NCBI RefSeq assembly: GCF_001807485.1
Contig: NZ_KV789164.1
Location: 1-64,000 of the forward strand
Origin: Corynebacterium sp. HMSC08A12
GTDB taxonomy: Bacteria > Actinomycetota > Actinomycetes > Mycobacteriales > Mycobacteriaceae
Length of the DNA: 64,000 bases
Reading direction: 5' to 3'
Under the pieces are notes generated by a model. It searched no databases. It saw only the letters and a program-made list of their open reading frames with translations, and was not told the DNA's origin. Made by a program: the position numbers and the translations under genes. Below, in pieces: positions 47,795-56,521 of this stretch (positions within the stretch are counted from its first letter, which is position 1; every line of letters starts with the position of its first letter).

Positions 47795-48499
47795 ATGACT
47801 TCCAACAACCAACCCCACCGCCCGACCGGCTACGAGCCGGGCGACTACCCGGAACTCACCGCCGCCGCGGTCAGCTATGCCCTGGAGGCCAAGGGGATTT
47901 CCCGCGATCAGGTGGAGATCGGCATGATCTGGGCGCAAACCACCGCCGGTGTGATCGGCGATGGCGCGGACATGCCCTGGTATCTACCGGAGGACCTGAA
48001 GCACTTTAAGAACGCCACCACCGGCTACCCCGTCGTCATGGGGCGCACCTCCTGGGAAGCGCTCGACGATGGCTTCCGCCCGCTGCCGGGGCGTACGAAC
48101 TATGTGATCACTCGGCAGGATGACTATGACGCCCCCGGCGGCATCATCGAGCCTTCGATCCCGAGTGCCCTGGCGAACGCCGCGGAGCAGATCCTCAACG
48201 AGTTAAAAGACAGCGCTAGCGCTGAGGGCACTGCAGACGAGCGCACCCCCACCGTATGGGTACTAGGTGGCGGCCAGGTGTACGCCCAGTGCATGCCCGT
48301 GGCTGATCGCATCGTCATCACGGAGATCGACATGGAGGCCCCCGAGCGCTTCCAGGTGTACGCACCTCTGGTTCCCACCGAAGAGTTCGAAGAGCACGCC
48401 GAGGAGTGGCAGGAATCGCTAAAGGGCCACCCGGTCGACCAAGAGGTCAATCCCGAGCAGCCCCTGCGTTACCGCTTCTGCACCTGGACGCGGCGCTAG
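47795..48499 (+). CDS. folA: Dihydrofolate reductase
   Basis: Regenerates tetrahydrofolate, the by-product of ThyA; hence the thyA-folA operon. IWAQTTAGVIGDGADMPWYL, VVMGRTSWEAL, and VWVLGGGQVYAQCMP are the substrate and NADPH motifs. ATG at 47795 directly abuts the thyA stop and gives 234 residues with a 43-residue non-homologous N-terminus. An internal ATG at 47924, six bases after GGAG, would give 191 residues and the family-typical start MIWAQ; both are possible. Confidence 0.93.
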   Translation: MTSNNQPHRPTGYEPGDYPELTAAAVSYALEAKGISRDQVEIGMIWAQTTAGVIGDGADMPWYLPEDLKHFKNATTGYPVVMGRTSWEALDDGFRPLPGRTNYVITRQDDYDAPGGIIEPSIPSALANAAEQILNELKDSASAEGTADERTPTVWVLGGGQVYAQCMPVADRIVITEIDMEAPERFQVYAPLVPTEEFEEHAEEWQESLKGHPVDQEVNPEQPLRYRFCTWTRR

Positions 48500-48555
48500 T
48501 CAACTAGCTCCGCGCTCTAGCGCGTGGCCAGGTCCGCGCCGTAGCGCGCAGCTAA

Positions 48556-49992
48556 CTACACGCTGTAGTACAGCTCGAACTCCTTCGGGCTTGGCCCCTG
48601 GCGCAGCGGCTGGATCTCCAGCTCGTACTTCAGGCGCACATAGGCCTGCAGGAAGTCCTCGTCGAAGACTCCCCCGGCGGTCAGGAAGTCGTGGTCTTCC
48701 TCCATGGCCGTCAGGGCGGCCTCCAGCGAGTGTGGCACCTTCGGAACCTTCTTCGCCTCCTCAGGCGGCAACTCGTAGAGGTCCTTATCTGTCGGCTCGC
48801 CCGGCTCAATGCGGTTCAGAATGCCGTCCAGCCCCGCCATCAGCTGGGCTGCGAAGCCCAGGTAGGGGTTCGAGGACGGGTCCGGCGCACGGAACTCAAT
48901 ACGCTTGGCCGCAGGGCTATCGCCGGTCAGCGGAATGCGGATGGCCGCCGAGCGGTTGGACTGCGAATAGGCCAAGTTGACGGGTGCCTCGAAACCGGAA
49001 TATAGGCGTCGATAAGAGTTAACGGTGGGGTTCGTAAAGGCGAGCACCGCCGGGGCGTGGTGCAACAGACCACCGATGTAATAGCGCGCCATGTCGGAGA
49101 GCCCCGCATAGCCCGTCTCGTCGTAGAACAGCGGCTTGCCGTCCTTCCACAGCGACTGGTGGGCATGCATGCCACAACCGCCATCGCCGGCCAGCGGCTT
49201 CGGCATGAAGGTGGCGGTTTTGCGGTGCTGCTCGGCGGTGTTCTTCACCACGTACTTGAAAGTCTGCAGGTCGTCCGCGGCGGCCAGCAGGGTATCGAAG
49301 CGATAGTTGACCTCCTGGATGCCGCCGGTGGCGACCTCGTGGTGGAAGCGCTCGATCTCGAAGCCGACCTTCTCCAGGTTGTACGCAATATCGTCGCGCA
49401 CCGGGATGGTCTTGTCGTACGGGGCGACTGGGAAGTAGCCGTCGTTGATGCGGATCTGGTTACCGCGGTTCGGCGAGCCGTCCATCATCGTCTCCTCGCC
49501 GGAGCGCCACCACCCCTCGTCCGAATCCACGCGGTGGAAGGACATGTTGGTGTCGGAGGCGTATTGGACGGAATCGAAGACGTAGAACTCCGCCTCCGCA
49601 CCGATCGAGCAGGTGTCCGCCACGCCGGTTTCCTTCAGGTAGTTCTCCGCCTTGCGCGCGATGGTGCGCGGGTCGCGGCGGTACGGCTGGCGAGTCAGCG
49701 GATCTTGCACGAAGAACTGCATGTTCAGCGTGGGGTGCTCGCGAAACGGATCCACGTAGGCGGTCGTCGGATCCGGGATCAGCGCCATGTCCGACTTATC
49801 CACGGTGGAGAAGCCGGGGATGGAGGAGCCGTCGAAGGCGAAGCCGTCCTCCGCCGCCTTGGGAGTTAGCTCGCGCGCCGGGACAGTCAGCCCATGTTCC
49901 AGGCCGAACATGTTGGTAAAGCGAATGTCCAGGTAGCGAATGTTTTCCGACTTAATGAAGTCGATGACCTGGTCGATGTTTTTGAACTCCAT
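48556..49992 (-). CDS. glnA: Glutamine synthetase, type I
   Basis: 478 residues, 12-mer enzyme that makes glutamine from glutamate and ammonia. GAEAEFYVFD, the glutamate flap, GDGGCGMHAHQSLW near residue 270 and the ATP-site NRSAAIRIP are present. The segment LYELPPEEAKKV near residue 405 contains the tyrosine that is adenylylated by GlnE in the GSI-beta group, so activity is likely so regulated. Convergent with folA; preceded by the cyclodeaminase-family gene in the same direction, only 15 bases away, so possible co-transcription. Confidence 0.94.
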   Translation of the reverse strand: MEFKNIDQVIDFIKSENIRYLDIRFTNMFGLEHGLTVPARELTPKAAEDGFAFDGSSIPGFSTVDKSDMALIPDPTTAYVDPFREHPTLNMQFFVQDPLTRQPYRRDPRTIARKAENYLKETGVADTCSIGAEAEFYVFDSVQYASDTNMSFHRVDSDEGWWRSGEETMMDGSPNRGNQIRINDGYFPVAPYDKTIPVRDDIAYNLEKVGFEIERFHHEVATGGIQEVNYRFDTLLAAADDLQTFKYVVKNTAEQHRKTATFMPKPLAGDGGCGMHAHQSLWKDGKPLFYDETGYAGLSDMARYYIGGLLHHAPAVLAFTNPTVNSYRRLYSGFEAPVNLAYSQSNRSAAIRIPLTGDSPAAKRIEFRAPDPSSNPYLGFAAQLMAGLDGILNRIEPGEPTDKDLYELPPEEAKKVPKVPHSLEAALTAMEEDHDFLTAGGVFDEDFLQAYVRLKYELEIQPLRQGPSPKEFELYYSV

Positions 49993-50007
49993 GGTTCGTT
50001 CAGGCTC

Positions 50008-51168
50008 CTAGGTTAGCTCCGGGGTATCCCAGAGATTCAGTTTGGTGCCGATGCCCTTCTCCAGGGCGTTTTCGTACACCTCGGTGGCCCAGGAAACGTC
50101 CTCGACGGGCATGCCGCCAATGGAGTAGAAGAAGATCTGCTCGTCGTTCTCGCGGCCTGGGGTCTTACCCGCGGCGATGGCACCGATGTTGTGCAGCTTC
50201 TCCTTCGGCAGGGTGCCCTCCTCGACCATGTCCCACCAGCGGTTACCGGGGATTCCCAGCAGTCGCTCATAGGTGACGTCCGGGCCGTTTTCCTGGAACC
50301 ATTCCTTGTACAGGCCGTCGTAGTCCAGCACCAGGTTGGATTCTTCGGACTTGATGAAGTCGTCATCGAAGCGGGCCGCTGCGGGGCACAGCACCAGCGC
50401 GCCGGGCTTGAGCCACTCGCGCTTGAAGTACGGGAAGGCCTGCGGGCCGTCCGGGGAGGTGGAGGTGCCGGCGATCAGGATGTCGCTGCCCTCGATGGCC
50501 TCCTGCTCGCTGTCGACGACCTGCACGTCCAGGTTCTCGAAGCGGTCGCGGATCCACTGTGCTGCCTTTTCGGTGGAACCAGCGCTGCGGCCCTTGATCT
50601 TTACGGTCTTGATGCTGGGGCGCTGGGTGATGGAGGAGGCCAGGATGGTGCGGGACATGACGCCCGGTCCGATGATGCCTACGGTCTCTGCGTTCTCTAC
50701 GGCGAGGTGCTTGACGCCCACAGCCGGAACCGCACCAGTGCGGTACGCGGACAGCAGGTTGGCCGACATGATGGCCTTCGGGGCGCCGGTGACGGCATCG
50801 TTGAGGACAAACACGTGGATGGAGCGTGGCAGGTCTGCGGCGCGGTTCTCGGCGTTCGAGCCGTACCACTTCACGCCAGCGCCCTTGAACCGGCCGCCAA
50901 GGTAGGCGGGCATAGCCATGAAGCGACGGTCGGGGCCGTTGGCGGGCATGCCCTCATGCTCGGGGTTGTCGGGGAAGTTGACCTGGGCGCCGTGGGAATT
51001 TCCGGAAGCGCCGGCCATGCGGTAGTCGCCCTTATCCAGAAGGATCAGGGTTTCTTCCATGACGTCGACGCAACGAGCAGAGTCCGTCACCCCCGCTTCA
51101 ATCATGTCGGGCTCGGAAAGCCACAGGAAGTCGATGCTGGTGTCGGTAGAGCCGGTGGACTGGGTCAT
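50008..51168 (-). CDS. Ornithine cyclodeaminase-family protein
   Basis: 386 residues. The NAD(P) dinucleotide fold is visible as ETVGIIGPGVMSRTIL near residue 165; SANLLSAYRTGAVPAVGVKH upstream of it is the family block. Members include ornithine cyclodeaminase, alanine dehydrogenase, ketimine reductase and SbnB; this longer type has been annotated as a tyramine oxidase subunit, without solid biochemistry that I can cite. It ends 15 bases before glnA, suggesting a link with amino-acid nitrogen. Confidence 0.78.
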   Translation of the reverse strand: MTQSTGSTDTSIDFLWLSEPDMIEAGVTDSARCVDVMEETLILLDKGDYRMAGASGNSHGAQVNFPDNPEHEGMPANGPDRRFMAMPAYLGGRFKGAGVKWYGSNAENRAADLPRSIHVFVLNDAVTGAPKAIMSANLLSAYRTGAVPAVGVKHLAVENAETVGIIGPGVMSRTILASSITQRPSIKTVKIKGRSAGSTEKAAQWIRDRFENLDVQVVDSEQEAIEGSDILIAGTSTSPDGPQAFPYFKREWLKPGALVLCPAAARFDDDFIKSEESNLVLDYDGLYKEWFQENGPDVTYERLLGIPGNRWWDMVEEGTLPKEKLHNIGAIAAGKTPGRENDEQIFFYSIGGMPVEDVSWATEVYENALEKGIGTKLNLWDTPELT

Positions 51169-51264
51169 CGGCGAAATCTCTCCTCGAAGATTCTCGATTA
51201 GTTGGATCTGAAATTTTCTAGATCAAATAACGCGCTGGGGCGCTAGCCGCAAGCGCTGTACGCT

Positions 51265-51282
51265 CCGGTTTTTGGAAACCGG
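51265..51282. promoter_or_regulatory. CCGGTTT palindrome upstream of the cyclodeaminase gene
   Basis: CCGGTTTTTGGAAACCGG has perfect 7-base arms and a 4-base loop. It lies 97 bases upstream of the gene start, in an otherwise AT-rich region. Candidate operator or leader hairpin; no T-run follows on the minus strand. Confidence 0.4.
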
Positions 51283-51427
51283 TACATCTTCAACGATACA
51301 AACCCGCGCGAATATTTTAATGAAACAACGTTTTCAATACGGTCGAGCAAACCTATGAGTTTGGCAAACCCCCTGGGCTTCATATAAATAATTAAGCAAG
51401 ATATACGGCCAATTTTTCACCCCCAAA

Positions 51428-51454
51428 TGGGTAACCGCCCCGAAGGCGGCCACC
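51428..51454 (-). terminator. Terminator hairpin after the small membrane protein gene
   Basis: GGGTGGCCGCC TTCG GGCGGTTACCC on the minus strand; a stable stem with a tetraloop-like TTCG, followed by ATTTGGGGGTGAAAAATT. The tail is only weakly T-rich. Confidence 0.65.
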
Positions 51455-51474
51455 CGCACCTCACTCAGTCGCAG

Positions 51475-51939
51475 TTAGTCCTGCGATGCTTTCCGGCCCC
51501 TTACCGCAACGACCAGCGCCACAATGTAGGACAAGATCGCACCCACAAAACTGAGCAGACAAAGCACTTCAGATACTTTGTTCGCTTGCCGCCCGACAAG
51601 CACCGTGAACATAGATTTCGTCCCATGGTCGGTATCGTCGAAGTCCACCAGGAAGAAGCCAGTTAGAACTAGGAACGTGCTGACGATAATGAGAGCCCAC
51701 GACTCTCTCCAGTCGAAGACCTTGTGCGACACTCCCGAAGAATCTTCCGCGTCGATGCGCACGGGAACTTTCCAGAGAGCGTAAAGCGCAACAGCGAATA
51801 CAAACGAGAGGGGGATGGTCACGAGCATGTACCACCCAAGGGCGCCGAAGAGCATGCGCCCCACCCCGAGGAACGCCGCCGAGCCAAGGACCATCACTAA
51901 AGCTAGGAAGGTGTCTAACTGAAAGCCTTTCAGATTCAT
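51475..51939 (-). CDS. Small four-helix membrane protein of unknown function
   Basis: 154 residues with four hydrophobic segments at about 8-28, 32-52, 75-97 and 120-145 (SFVGAILSYIVALVVAVRG), and a basic C-terminus. MNLKGFQLDTFLALV start at 51939 is chosen over a long upstream frame that runs through tRNA-Arg. No family recognised. It sits next to tRNA-Arg, a common position for accessory genes. Confidence 0.65.
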   Translation of the reverse strand: MNLKGFQLDTFLALVMVLGSAAFLGVGRMLFGALGWYMLVTIPLSFVFAVALYALWKVPVRIDAEDSSGVSHKVFDWRESWALIIVSTFLVLTGFFLVDFDDTDHGTKSMFTVLVGRQANKVSEVLCLLSFVGAILSYIVALVVAVRGRKASQD

Positions 51940-51992
51940 ACCCGCCGAGCTTAACTGAATTCCACAGCCTCTTAGGGTTGCAAAACAAAAAG

Positions 51993-52065
51993 CGCCCCAG
52001 AGAGGAATCGAACCTCCGACACCGGCTTTAGGAGAGCCGTGCTCTATCCACTGAGCTACTAGGGC
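51993..52065 (-). tRNA. tRNA-Arg (anticodon CCT)
   Basis: A 73-base cloverleaf. The acceptor GCCCTAG pairs with CTGGGGC (one G-T), D-arm TAGCTCAGTGGATAGAGCA, anticodon stem CGGCT...AGCCG enclosing CCT, T-loop GGTTCGATTCC. It reads AGG, a rare codon in a GC-rich genome. CCA not encoded; a T-rich CTTTTTGTTTTG follows. Confidence 0.94.
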
Positions 52066-52231
52066 AGTCGCACGGAAACCGTGCGAGGTACATAATACAA
52101 GCCCGTCAACGCTCCCCGTTAACCAGCCCTTTTGGTCACCGCACCCCAGTCCCCCAGCGCTCCGAAACGTGTGGGCGTCCCTATCAAAGACCCCCCACAC
52201 CGCCCCCGCCGCGAGGCTACGATTAAGAAGC

Positions 52232-53761
52232 ATGGGCGAAGCAGTATCTAAAGATACCTACACACCGAAACAACGCACCCGCTTCCGAGAGCGCCTCAAC
52301 GCCGAGCTCGAGGTCTTCGACAAGCACCTGCAGAACGCAGATTTCATCAGCCAAGGCACCATCGGCTTGGAACTCGAAATGAACCTCGTCGGCGACGACA
52401 TGCAGCCCAAGCGCTGCAACGTCGACGTGCTGGAGAAGCTGGAGGAAACCCACCCGGGCGAATACCAGTCCGAGATCGGCTCCTTCAACGTGGAGATGAA
52501 CCATCCCCCGCTGGCCATCACCGGCCGCGGGCTGGAACAGCTGCAGGAAGGCCTCGACGAGCGTCTGCGCGCGGTGCAGAAGGCCGCCAAAGAACTCGGC
52601 TCCCACGCCGTGATGATCGGCACCCTTCCGACCCTGACCACCGACTTCCTCAGCGATCCTGCCTGGATCACCGACGAAAACCGCTACAAGGCTCTCAACA
52701 ACGCCATCCTCGAATCCCGCGGCGAGCTGGTCCGCATCGAACTCGAAGGCGCCCTGCCGGGCCGGGTGCTCGGCACCGTCGATTCCTATAGCCACGACTT
52801 CGAGGACATCGCGCCAGAATCCGCCTGCACCTCCATGCAGCTGCACCTGCAGGTCGCGCCGAACCTCTTCGCCAACGCCTGGAACGCCTCCCAAGCCATC
52901 GCTGGCGTGCAGGCGGCGCTCAGTGCCAACTCCCCTCTGTTTGTCGGCCATAAACTCTGGCACGAATCGCGCATCCCCGTCTTCGAGCAGGCCATCGACA
53001 CGCGCACTGCGGAGCTCGTCAACCAGGGCGTGCGTCCGCGCGTGTGGTTCGGCGAACGGTGGATCACCAGCGTGTTCGACCTCTTCGAGGAAAACGGCCG
53101 CTACTTCTCCCCTCTCCTACCGGAGGATCGCCTGGAGGCCGGCACGCCCATCATGTCCGGCGACAGCCCGGGCCTGCACTACATGAACCTGCACAACGGC
53201 ACGATCTGGCGCTGGAACCGCCCGATCTATGACCCGAACTTGGAACTCTCCCACATCCGCGTGGAAAACCGCCTGCTGCCCGCCGGCCCCACCACCGCCG
53301 ACATCGTCGCGGACGCCGCCTTCTACTACGGGCTCGTCAAATTCTTGGGCACGCAAAATCGCCCCGTATGGTCGCGGCTTTCTTTTGAGGACGCCCACAG
53401 TAACTTCCTCGCCGGCGCCCGCGAAGGGCTGCGCGCCAGCATGCGCTGGCCGCGTGTAGGGACCGTGCCGGTTCGGGAGTTGATTACCGAGCACCTACTC
53501 GACCAAGCCCGCGAGGGATTGGAACTGCTGGACGTGGATTCCGAACTGATCGACACGTACCTGGGGATCATCGAAGGCCGCGCCCGCAGCGGACAAAACG
53601 GTGCAACGTGGCAGCTGGATACCTTGAACCGGCTGGCTCCGAACAGCGAACCGGATTCCGCGGAGCGCACCGAGGCTCTGGCCACCATGATGCAGCGCTA
53701 CCTCGCTAACCAGGCCAGCGGCCAGCCTGTGCACACCTGGTCGGTGGAAGGGCGCGACTAG
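52232..53761 (+). CDS. Glutamate-cysteine ligase-family protein
   Basis: 509 residues. The ATP-grasp-like GCS2/Gcs core is visible as TIGLELEMNLVGDDMQPKRC near residue 45, EIGSFNVEMNHPPL near 85, SMQLHLQVAP near 205 and HIRVENRLLPAGPT near 350. The family makes gamma-glutamyl-cysteine. Actinobacteria use mycothiol, not glutathione, so the product may feed ergothioneine (EgtA role) or another thiol; no other ergothioneine gene is in this window. ATG at 52232. Confidence 0.8.
   Translation: MGEAVSKDTYTPKQRTRFRERLNAELEVFDKHLQNADFISQGTIGLELEMNLVGDDMQPKRCNVDVLEKLEETHPGEYQSEIGSFNVEMNHPPLAITGRGLEQLQEGLDERLRAVQKAAKELGSHAVMIGTLPTLTTDFLSDPAWITDENRYKALNNAILESRGELVRIELEGALPGRVLGTVDSYSHDFEDIAPESACTSMQLHLQVAPNLFANAWNASQAIAGVQAALSANSPLFVGHKLWHESRIPVFEQAIDTRTAELVNQGVRPRVWFGERWITSVFDLFEENGRYFSPLLPEDRLEAGTPIMSGDSPGLHYMNLHNGTIWRWNRPIYDPNLELSHIRVENRLLPAGPTTADIVADAAFYYGLVKFLGTQNRPVWSRLSFEDAHSNFLAGAREGLRASMRWPRVGTVPVRELITEHLLDQAREGLELLDVDSELIDTYLGIIEGRARSGQNGATWQLDTLNRLAPNSEPDSAERTEALATMMQRYLANQASGQPVHTWSVEGRD
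53379..53398 (+). repeat. Dispersed-motif copy in the glutamate-cysteine ligase gene
   Basis: TTTCTTTTGAGGACGCCCAC on the coding strand, encoding LSFEDAHSN. Confidence 0.4.
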
Positions 53762-53773
53762 AACGGCTGGGAT

Positions 53774-54568
53774 TTAGCGACCTCTGAACTGCGGCTCGCG
53801 TTTCTCTGCACGAGCCCGGCGCGCCTCCTGCACGTCCTCGCTGGCCCAGACGTCCACCATCATCTGCTGCAGCTCCGCATCCGCGTGCATGTCGGGGCTG
53901 TTGAACACCCGCTTCGAATGCTCCATAGAAAGCGGAGCCTGACGCGCCACCCGATGCGCGAGGGCAGTGGCGTTGGGGGTGGCGTCATCAAGAACCACAG
54001 AAAAACCCGTCGCCCGAGCTTGTTCGGCGCCTACCCGGGCGCCCGCCAAGAACACGTTGCGGGCCAGCGCGCCGCCCATCAACTCGCGGGCGCGGGCGTG
54101 GGTCCACAAGTCTAGGGCAAAGCCGTGCTCGGCGACCGGCACCCAGCAGGCCCCCTCGTCGGCAAAAACGCGCAGGTCGCAAGCCAAGGCGATTTGGCAG
54201 CCTGCGCCGACCGCCGGACCGTGAATGTCAGCGATGACCGGCACCGGGGTGGTCTGGATGGCGGAAAGCATGTCCTCCATGGCGGACCAGAAATCATCGG
54301 CGTACACACCCCCCGAGAGATCCGCCCCGGCGCAAAAGACAGGCCCCTCGCCGCAGATCAGGATGGCGCGTACCCCGGCGGAGGTGTGGGCGCGGACGGC
54401 CTCGGCGACGGCAGTGGCGATGGCGGCGTTGAGGGCGTTGCGCTTCTCCGGACGGTCAAGGGTGATCACGCCGACCTGAAGGGCGGCGGAATTGCCGGAA
54501 CCGTCAGCATTGCTCGCTTTGCCTGCCCCAACGGTCTCTAGATGAGTGATGACGTGCCCTGCGCTCAT
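53774..54568 (-). CDS. Enoyl-CoA hydratase/isomerase family protein
   Basis: 264 residues; crotonase fold. LDRPEKRNALNAAI, the oxyanion-hole pair FCAGADLSGG and VPVIADIHGPAVGAGCQIAL are present, but the usual catalytic Glu pair around residues 140-165 is replaced (VPVAEHGFALD), so a hydratase, isomerase or hydrolase activity cannot be chosen. An insert SNADGSGNSAAL near residue 25 is unusual. ATG at 54568 (MSAGHVITH). It is convergent with the ligase gene. Confidence 0.83.
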   Translation of the reverse strand: MSAGHVITHLETVGAGKASNADGSGNSAALQVGVITLDRPEKRNALNAAIATAVAEAVRAHTSAGVRAILICGEGPVFCAGADLSGGVYADDFWSAMEDMLSAIQTTPVPVIADIHGPAVGAGCQIALACDLRVFADEGACWVPVAEHGFALDLWTHARARELMGGALARNVFLAGARVGAEQARATGFSVVLDDATPNATALAHRVARQAPLSMEHSKRVFNSPDMHADAELQQMMVDVWASEDVQEARRARAEKREPQFRGR

Positions 54569-54634
54569 GGCTAGCAATGTACCGCAGGGGCGGTGCCATA
54601 CGCGGTGTTTCGCGGTAACCCGCGCGGAGTTTCC

Positions 54635-55492
54635 CTAGCCCTCCAGGCCAGCGTGGAAGGTCAGCGGGTCGCCGCCGATGCGGCCATCCTCCGCATCCAG
54701 AGCCTCGATGGCGGAGACCTCGTCGGCGGAAAGCTCAAAGCCGAAGACGTCGAAGTTCTGGCGCACGCGCTCCACCTTGGAGGAACGCGGGATAACCACG
54801 TCGCCACGCTGGATGTGCCAGCGGATGATGGCCTGCGCCACGCTCACGCCATGTTCGGCGGCGATCTTCGCGATGGTCGGGTCGGTCAGGTTTTGCCCCT
54901 GCCCCAGCGGCGACCACGCCTCGGTGACGATCCCGCGGTCGCGGTTGTCCGCGCGCTGTTCGGCCTGGCTAAAGCCCGGGTGGATCTCGATTTGGTTCAC
55001 GGCCGGGGTGTGGCCGGCCTGCTTCAGGGCATCCAGCGCCTCGGGGTAGAAGTTGCACACGCCGATGCTGGTAGCACCACCGGACTGCTGGATCTCCGCC
55101 ATAGCGTCGTATGCCTGCACGAACTTGTCGGCCTGCGGGCACGGCCAGTGCAGCAGGTACAGATCCACATAATCCATCCCCAACTTCTTCTGAGATTCCG
55201 CGAAGGCGTCCTTGCCCCGTGCTTGGTCGGCGTTCCAGAGCTTGGTGGTGATGAACAGCTTCTCGCGCTGCACATCCCCGGCCTTCACCGCGTCGGCTAC
55301 GGCGCGCCCCACGGCTTCCTCATTACCGTAGATCGCGGCGGTATCGATGTGGCGGTAGCCGGTCTCGATCGCGGCGCGCACCGAGGTGTACGTGTCCTCG
55401 TCGCTCAACTGCCAGACGCCCAGCCCCAGCTGCGGAATGGTCTTGCCGTCGTTCATTTCAAGGGTCGCTACTGCATCGTTCTTTTCGCTCAT
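54635..55492 (-). CDS. Aldo/keto reductase
   Basis: 285 residues; NADPH-dependent TIM-barrel reductase of carbonyls. Catalytic GYRHIDTAAIYGNE (Asp, Tyr) near residue 45-58, Lys in FITTKLWN near 80, His in LYLLHWPCP near 113, and cofactor-site VIPRSSKVERVRQNFD near 245. Resembles 2,5-diketogluconate reductases and detoxifying AKRs. Separated from the next genes and probably monocistronic. Confidence 0.92.
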   Translation of the reverse strand: MSEKNDAVATLEMNDGKTIPQLGLGVWQLSDEDTYTSVRAAIETGYRHIDTAAIYGNEEAVGRAVADAVKAGDVQREKLFITTKLWNADQARGKDAFAESQKKLGMDYVDLYLLHWPCPQADKFVQAYDAMAEIQQSGGATSIGVCNFYPEALDALKQAGHTPAVNQIEIHPGFSQAEQRADNRDRGIVTEAWSPLGQGQNLTDPTIAKIAAEHGVSVAQAIIRWHIQRGDVVIPRSSKVERVRQNFDVFGFELSADEVSAIEALDAEDGRIGGDPLTFHAGLEG

Positions 55493-55639
55493 GGCCTCTT
55501 TTGTACGCCACCTAGCTCGTTCTCGCGACGGCGCTGTTAAAAACTTCTTCGCCGACCTAATCCTTTCGCATGTGAGACAATATTCAGGATCCTTCTTATT
55601 CGATCAAGGGTTCACGTTGTAAAGACTCACAAGGAATAT

Positions 55640-56521
55640 ATGGAAGCTCTCTATATCAACAACCTCAATAAGAGTTACGGGGACCACCAAGTCCTCCACG
55701 ACATGACGCTCCAGGTACAGCCTGGTGAGATGTATGGTTTCGTCGGCTCCAACGGTGCCGGCAAGTCCACCACCATGCGCATCGCACTGGGAGTGCTCGC
55801 GGCGGACAGCGGCAAAGTGCTCATGGGCGATCGGCCGATCGACGATGACCTGCGCCGCCGCATTGGCTACATGCCGGAAGAACGCGGCCTGTACGCGAAG
55901 GAGAAGATCGGCGACCAGCTGCGCTTCTTCGCCCGCCTCCACGGCTTAAGCGACGAAGCGGCCCGGAAGAACGCGGACGGCCTGCTGGAACAACTCGGCC
56001 TGGCCGAGCGCTCGGACGACAAACTGGAAGAGCTGTCGCTGGGTAACCAGCAGCGCGTCCAGCTGGCGGCCTCGCTGATCCACGATCCGGAGTTGCTGAT
56101 CCTGGACGAGCCTTTCTCCGGCCTGGATCCCGTAGCCGTGAACGTCATGAGCGACCTGCTTGTTGAGCGTTGCAACGCCGGCGTGCCGGTGCTGTTCAGC
56201 TCCCACCAGCTCGATCTGGTGCAGCGACTGTGCGACCGCGTGGGCATCATCGCCAAGGGACGCATGAAAGCCGAGGGCACCGTCGACGAGCTGCGTACCC
56301 GCGGGCCCATCGTCTACGAGGTGCGCACTCCGGCGCGCGATTGGTACCCCCAGGGCACGCGCCTGGTCGAGGACTTCGGCGAGGGCGTGCTGCTCGAGGC
56401 CGAAACTACGGACCTGGATCAGCAGATCCTGCAGGCTGCGATGAAGGTCGGCCCGGTCCACTCGTTCTCCCGCCGTATCCCGCACCTTGCAGAGCTCTTC
56501 CAGGAGGTCGTCGAGTCATGA
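55640..56521 (+). CDS. ABC transporter ATP-binding protein (NatA-like)
   Basis: 293 residues. Walker A GSNGAGKST near 38, signature LSLGNQQRVQLAAS near 138, Walker B LLILDEPFSGLDP near 155. Shares its last four bases (ATGA) with the permease gene. With the permease it forms an ABC-2 type exporter resembling NatAB (Na+ extrusion) and unknown efflux systems; the substrate is not known. Confidence 0.9.
   Translation: MEALYINNLNKSYGDHQVLHDMTLQVQPGEMYGFVGSNGAGKSTTMRIALGVLAADSGKVLMGDRPIDDDLRRRIGYMPEERGLYAKEKIGDQLRFFARLHGLSDEAARKNADGLLEQLGLAERSDDKLEELSLGNQQRVQLAASLIHDPELLILDEPFSGLDPVAVNVMSDLLVERCNAGVPVLFSSHQLDLVQRLCDRVGIIAKGRMKAEGTVDELRTRGPIVYEVRTPARDWYPQGTRLVEDFGEGVLLEAETTDLDQQILQAAMKVGPVHSFSRRIPHLAELFQEVVES

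Larger units (their letters stand above)
51169..51474. other. Intergenic region between cyclodeaminase gene and small membrane protein gene
   Basis: 306 bases, AT-rich in the middle (51300-51410). It contains the palindrome above and a hairpin at 51428-51454 (GGGTAACCGCC / GGCGGCCACCC), the likely terminator of the gene ending at 51475. No coding sequence found. Confidence 0.5.
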
